Shown here in pieces: positions 61,453-64,000 of a DNA stretch of 64,000 bases. Every line of letters begins with the position of its first letter. Position 1 is the first letter of the stretch. The stretch is from CAYMSO01 sp964393185 (lineage in GTDB: Bacteria > Patescibacteriota > Dojkabacteria > J137), in contig CAYMSO010000008.1 in assembly GCA_964393185.1 (NCBI GenBank), forward strand, positions 19,591 through 83,590. Reading direction: 5' to 3'. The position numbers were made by a program, and so were the translations under genes. The notes beneath the pieces were generated by a model, which did not search any database, was not told where the DNA came from, and saw only the letters and a program-made list of their open reading frames with translations.

Positions 61453-62127
61453 ATGAAACAAAGTAGAATTTTAATTTCCCCAGCAATATTAGAAAGCAAT
61501 TTTAGCACCTTTACCAAACAATACGATTTGTATTCTCAATTTACAGATCAGATAGATATAGATATTAATATAGATTACGATATCTTTCCAGGCAAGACAA
61601 CAATTAGTATTGATGATGCAGTCAATTACATTATATCCAAAAAGAATAAAACTGGATTTACTTTAGCTTTTCATCTTATGACAGAAAATCCTGCTAACGA
61701 AATTATAAAAATTAAAAAACTAGCAAACAAATTTAAAGTTAAAGTATTTGTACATCAAGAAAGCAATATTGACGTTATAGGTTTTGTTAGTGGAAGTGAA
61801 ATAGAGTATGGAATTGCAGTCAAGGCAGAAACCCCACTAAAAAGTTTAGAATTTTATAATCAATTTTGCGAGATACAACTTATGACAATACAAACCGGTG
61901 CACAAGGCAACGGGTTTATTCCAGAAATCTTAAATAGGGTAGAGTACTTACGTGAAATCGGATTTAGCAAACTTATTAGTATTGATGGAAGTGTAAATCT
62001 AGAAACTGCCTCACTTATTAGACAGCACGATTTAAATAGAGTTAGTGTTGGATCATACTTTTCTAAATCAAACAATTTTATAAGCGATTTTAAGCGTCTT
62101 GATAATGCATTAAATAGAAAGCTGTAG
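61453..62127 (+). CDS. Ribulose-phosphate 3-epimerase-like TIM-barrel protein
   Basis: The 224-residue protein follows the RPE barrel: ISPAILESNFSTF at the start, AFHLMTENP (metal His and substrate loop), GIAVKAETPLKSL, LMTIQTGAQGNGFI, and SIDGSVNLET (metal Asp) with SVGSYFS as the phosphate site. The first metal motif, normally HVDVMDG, reads DIDINIDYD, so its His is absent. RPE interconverts ribulose- and xylulose-5-phosphate. The loss of one ligand suggests an altered metal site or substrate, or a related allulose-6-phosphate epimerase. Confidence 0.7.
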   Translation: MKQSRILISPAILESNFSTFTKQYDLYSQFTDQIDIDINIDYDIFPGKTTISIDDAVNYIISKKNKTGFTLAFHLMTENPANEIIKIKKLANKFKVKVFVHQESNIDVIGFVSGSEIEYGIAVKAETPLKSLEFYNQFCEIQLMTIQTGAQGNGFIPEILNRVEYLREIGFSKLISIDGSVNLETASLIRQHDLNRVSVGSYFSKSNNFISDFKRLDNALNRKL

Positions 62128-62362
62128 CTGGAATTTAAGTACTAATATCCCTAATGCATGTGTAACAAGAAGGATTAACTGTATATAATTTCTGTGACTC
62201 ATACCATAGAACTAACTTACATAGCCAGTAAAATCATAACTTTCTATAACTTGAAACTTGTACTTATTCTTTCATCTTGACCCGCTTCTTAATACTTTGC
62301 TTTTAAATTAATTTTCAGATATATTGCAAATGTATATATTTTTTATTTCTTACACCTGAATT

Positions 62363-63643
62363 ATGCCAACAATAGTTGAACTACCAAAAAAAGCCGAGCT
62401 GGCAAAGCACGAACTTAAAGTAGATGTTAAGACAGATAGATTAATTCAAAGAGTTACTTTTTTCGGTGATTCTGCAATACCTGAAGGTGATCCAATATAT
62501 CAATCTGTATGGGAAGCAGCAAAAAAGTTAGCAGAAAATGGATATACCATAGTTAATGGTGGGGGTCCAGGTATTATGAAAGCTGCAACGGATGGTGCTG
62601 AATCCGTAAATGGTGATACAATCGCCATTTACTGGCAACCTAAAATGGCCTCGTTTTTTGAAGGCAAAAATCTTGCAAATGTAACAGACAAATCCGAGGC
62701 TTCTTCGAACTATGTAATGCGTACTTTCGGCTTAATAGAAGAAGGAGATGTGTACGTTGTATGTAAAGGTGGTACTGGAACTATTTCGGAATTTGGATTA
62801 GTTTGGTGTCTTGCGAAATTATATTATGGAAGTCACAAACCAGTTATACTTTATGGGGATTTTTGGAATGACTTGATTGTTGCTTTTCAAAAGGCAATGT
62901 ATATTGACGAAACGGAGCTAGCAGTACTATACACAGCAACAACACCAGACGAGTTACTCCAGACCATTCAAAATCACGAAAGAAAACTTAATCACATTAA
63001 GCTTAAGCAGGTAGATGGTGATGAATCAGCATTTGTGCTTGGTAGTAGAATAAAAACAACAGTAGAATCTTACGATGTTAATGCTCAAGCTTATCATTCT
63101 AAATACGCAGGTAAATTAGTTGCACAGGATCAGCTAGACGAGTTTATAACAATGGTCAATCCTCCAGCACAGGTTTTAGATATAGGATGTGGTCCTGGAT
63201 TAGATACCAAATATCTTTCTCAAAAATATTCAATGACTAGTGTAGATATTTCTAAAAGAATGGTCGAGATTGCACAATTTGAAAACCCAGGAGTAGATGT
63301 TAGATATGCAGACATTGTGAAGCATGAACTGGAAAGAAATAAATACAAAGGTATTTGGTCCAGAGGAGCGTTACATCACATTGAAGATAAGGATTTAGAT
63401 GGAGTTTTTAAAAAGATAGCAGAGGCGCTTGTGGAAGATGGTATTTTTTATTTAGTTGTAAGAGAAGGTGAGGGTGAGGAAGTTGTAAAAAATCACAAAG
63501 ATTATGGAAAGATGGAAAGATTTTTTCACTATTTTACCGAAGAAGAATTAATCAAAAGATCACAGAAAGCTGGACTTAAAGTAGTAAAGATTGATCACAC
63601 AAAAAGAAGCCACAAGTGGATAGTAGGAGTTTTTAGAAGATAA
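62363..63643 (+). CDS. Fusion of a LOG-family protein and a SAM-dependent methyltransferase
   Basis: Residues about 28-215 are a LOG (lysine-decarboxylase-like) Rossmann domain with VNGGGPGIMKAATDGA and the KGGTGTISE signature, a version of PGGxGTxxE. LOG proteins cleave nucleoside monophosphates to the base and ribose phosphate. Residues about 225-426 are a class I methyltransferase with QVLDIGCGPGLDT, DISKRMVEIA and GALHHIEDKDLDGV. I know of no standard protein of this composition. The substrate might be a nucleotide or modified base. It is monocistronic and followed by a strong terminator. The 235-base gap before it holds no gene. Confidence 0.85.
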   Translation: MPTIVELPKKAELAKHELKVDVKTDRLIQRVTFFGDSAIPEGDPIYQSVWEAAKKLAENGYTIVNGGGPGIMKAATDGAESVNGDTIAIYWQPKMASFFEGKNLANVTDKSEASSNYVMRTFGLIEEGDVYVVCKGGTGTISEFGLVWCLAKLYYGSHKPVILYGDFWNDLIVAFQKAMYIDETELAVLYTATTPDELLQTIQNHERKLNHIKLKQVDGDESAFVLGSRIKTTVESYDVNAQAYHSKYAGKLVAQDQLDEFITMVNPPAQVLDIGCGPGLDTKYLSQKYSMTSVDISKRMVEIAQFENPGVDVRYADIVKHELERNKYKGIWSRGALHHIEDKDLDGVFKKIAEALVEDGIFYLVVREGEGEEVVKNHKDYGKMERFFHYFTEEELIKRSQKAGLKVVKIDHTKRSHKWIVGVFRR

Positions 63644-63664
63644 CAATCTCCTTTAGTGCAGTCT

Positions 63665-63700
63665 AAACAGCTATCTTAATTTTAGATAGCTGTTTTTATT
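63665..63700 (+). terminator. Intrinsic terminator after the LOG-methyltransferase gene
   Basis: AAACAGCTATCT pairs exactly with AGATAGCTGTTT across a 7-base loop and is followed by TTATTT. Confidence 0.9.
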
Positions 63701-63756
63701 TGAAATAATTTAAATTGAAAAAGAAAAGGTCTAATCCTGAATTTTGCTTTATCTAA

Positions 63757-63785
63757 TTGAAATTTTAGCCAATAAATTATATATT
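63757..63785 (+). promoter_or_regulatory. Promoter of the right-edge secreted-protein gene
   Basis: TTGAAA (63757-63762) and TATATT (63780-63785) are 17 bases apart. The predicted transcript starts near 63792, about 30 bases before the ATG. Confidence 0.7.
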
Positions 63786-63822
63786 ATTACAAGTCCTGGA
63801 TAGACTAAAATTAAAATAATTC

Positions 63823-64000
63823 ATGGGCTCTGGAATTCAATATAGTCAAATAAAACGCCTATTTTTAAAGGTCGCTTTAGTAGTGGCCCTGTTTTCGTTG
63901 CTATTGCAAATTACAATTATTCTCTCCAACAATGTACAAGCAGAAGCAGCAAGTACAATTAACTTTCAGGGAAAAATAGTAAATCTATCAGACGGGACAA
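63823..64000 (+). CDS. N-terminus of a secreted surface protein, 3' truncated by the window
   Basis: The frame runs from the ATG at 63823 through the window end (59 complete codons). It encodes a basic N-terminus (QIKRLFLK), a hydrophobic signal segment (VALVVALFSLLLQITIIL) and a likely cleavage site after VQAEA, then STINFQGKIVNLSDGT. An NFQGK-IVN-DGT opening of this kind is a frequent start of large secreted proteins in CPR genomes. It has a good promoter and follows a terminator, so it begins a new unit. Function and full length are unknown. Confidence 0.75.
   Translation, partial: MGSGIQYSQIKRLFLKVALVVALFSLLLQITIILSNNVQAEAASTINFQGKIVNLSDGT

Noticed and set aside
1..64000. TGA recoding as in Gracilibacteria or Absconditabacteria.
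   Set aside because: TGA ends many genes at the expected family length, and the overlaps of ATGA type use it as stop.
1..64000. tRNA or rRNA genes, insertion sequences, prophage and CRISPR arrays.
   Set aside because: I scanned the gaps and saw no cloverleaf with a TTCRA loop, no rRNA segment, no transposase or integrase and no regular repeat-spacer pattern.

Overview
The window is AT-rich bacterial DNA with short intergenic gaps, frequent 4-17 base gene overlaps and TGA used as an ordinary stop. Several traits suggest a Candidate Phyla Radiation (Patescibacteria) genome: an IF-2 reduced to its GTPase core, a secreted protein with an 'NFQGKIVN' start at the right edge, half-size and fused enzymes, and almost no Shine-Dalgarno motifs. 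A Dojkabacteria- or Microgenomates-like lineage is plausible, but no rRNA is present to prove it. I saw no tRNA, rRNA, CRISPR array or transposase.

Region 1-24.3 kb is a surface glycan and envelope region. It encodes many glycosyltransferases (GT2, GT4, a GT-C-like membrane enzyme and two GT11 fucosyltransferase-like proteins), GDP-mannose 4,6-dehydratase and GDP-L-fucose synthase, a Wzm/Wzt-type ABC exporter, and three methyltransferases. It closes with a secreted subtilase carrying eight C-terminal repeats, a membrane-anchored amidase of the PGRP fold and a double GT4 protein. ManC at 51.8 kb would supply GDP-mannose, so mannose-1-phosphate to fucosylated glycan can be followed inside the window.

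Region 24.5-33.7 kb is metabolic: a half-size MFS protein, a TsaC-TsaE fusion for t6A synthesis, a DUF1761-type membrane protein, a mutarotase-like protein, and malic enzyme with an acetolactate-synthase-type enzyme and an aldehyde dehydrogenase, followed by a full-size MFS transporter.

Region 33.8-38 kb is regulatory and redox. A P-loop ATPase with an OmpR-type winged helix is divergent from a lone receiver protein across a TGTCAGGA operator. A CsoR-family repressor lacking the canonical copper ligands heads an operon with thioredoxin and thioredoxin reductase, under a promoter that embeds a CCCCTAGGGG palindrome and appears leaderless.

Region 38-64 kb is largely housekeeping: FAS1 protein, infB, a guanylate-kinase-like protein, rpoB-rpoC-rpsL-rpsG (without fusA or tuf), a SufU-like scaffold, manC, a Nudix protein, MTHFS, valS, recJ, HU, def, an RPE-like protein, a LOG-methyltransferase fusion and the start of a secreted protein.

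The strongest unusual observations are a T-box riboswitch before valS, a GNAT acetyltransferase domain inserted in that ValRS, mutually exclusive hairpins between rpsL and rpsG, substitutions at drug-contact residues of RpoB and S12, the TsaC-TsaE and LOG-methyltransferase fusions, the thiol-only CsoR relative in front of trxA-trxB, and a modular dispersed intergenic repeat.
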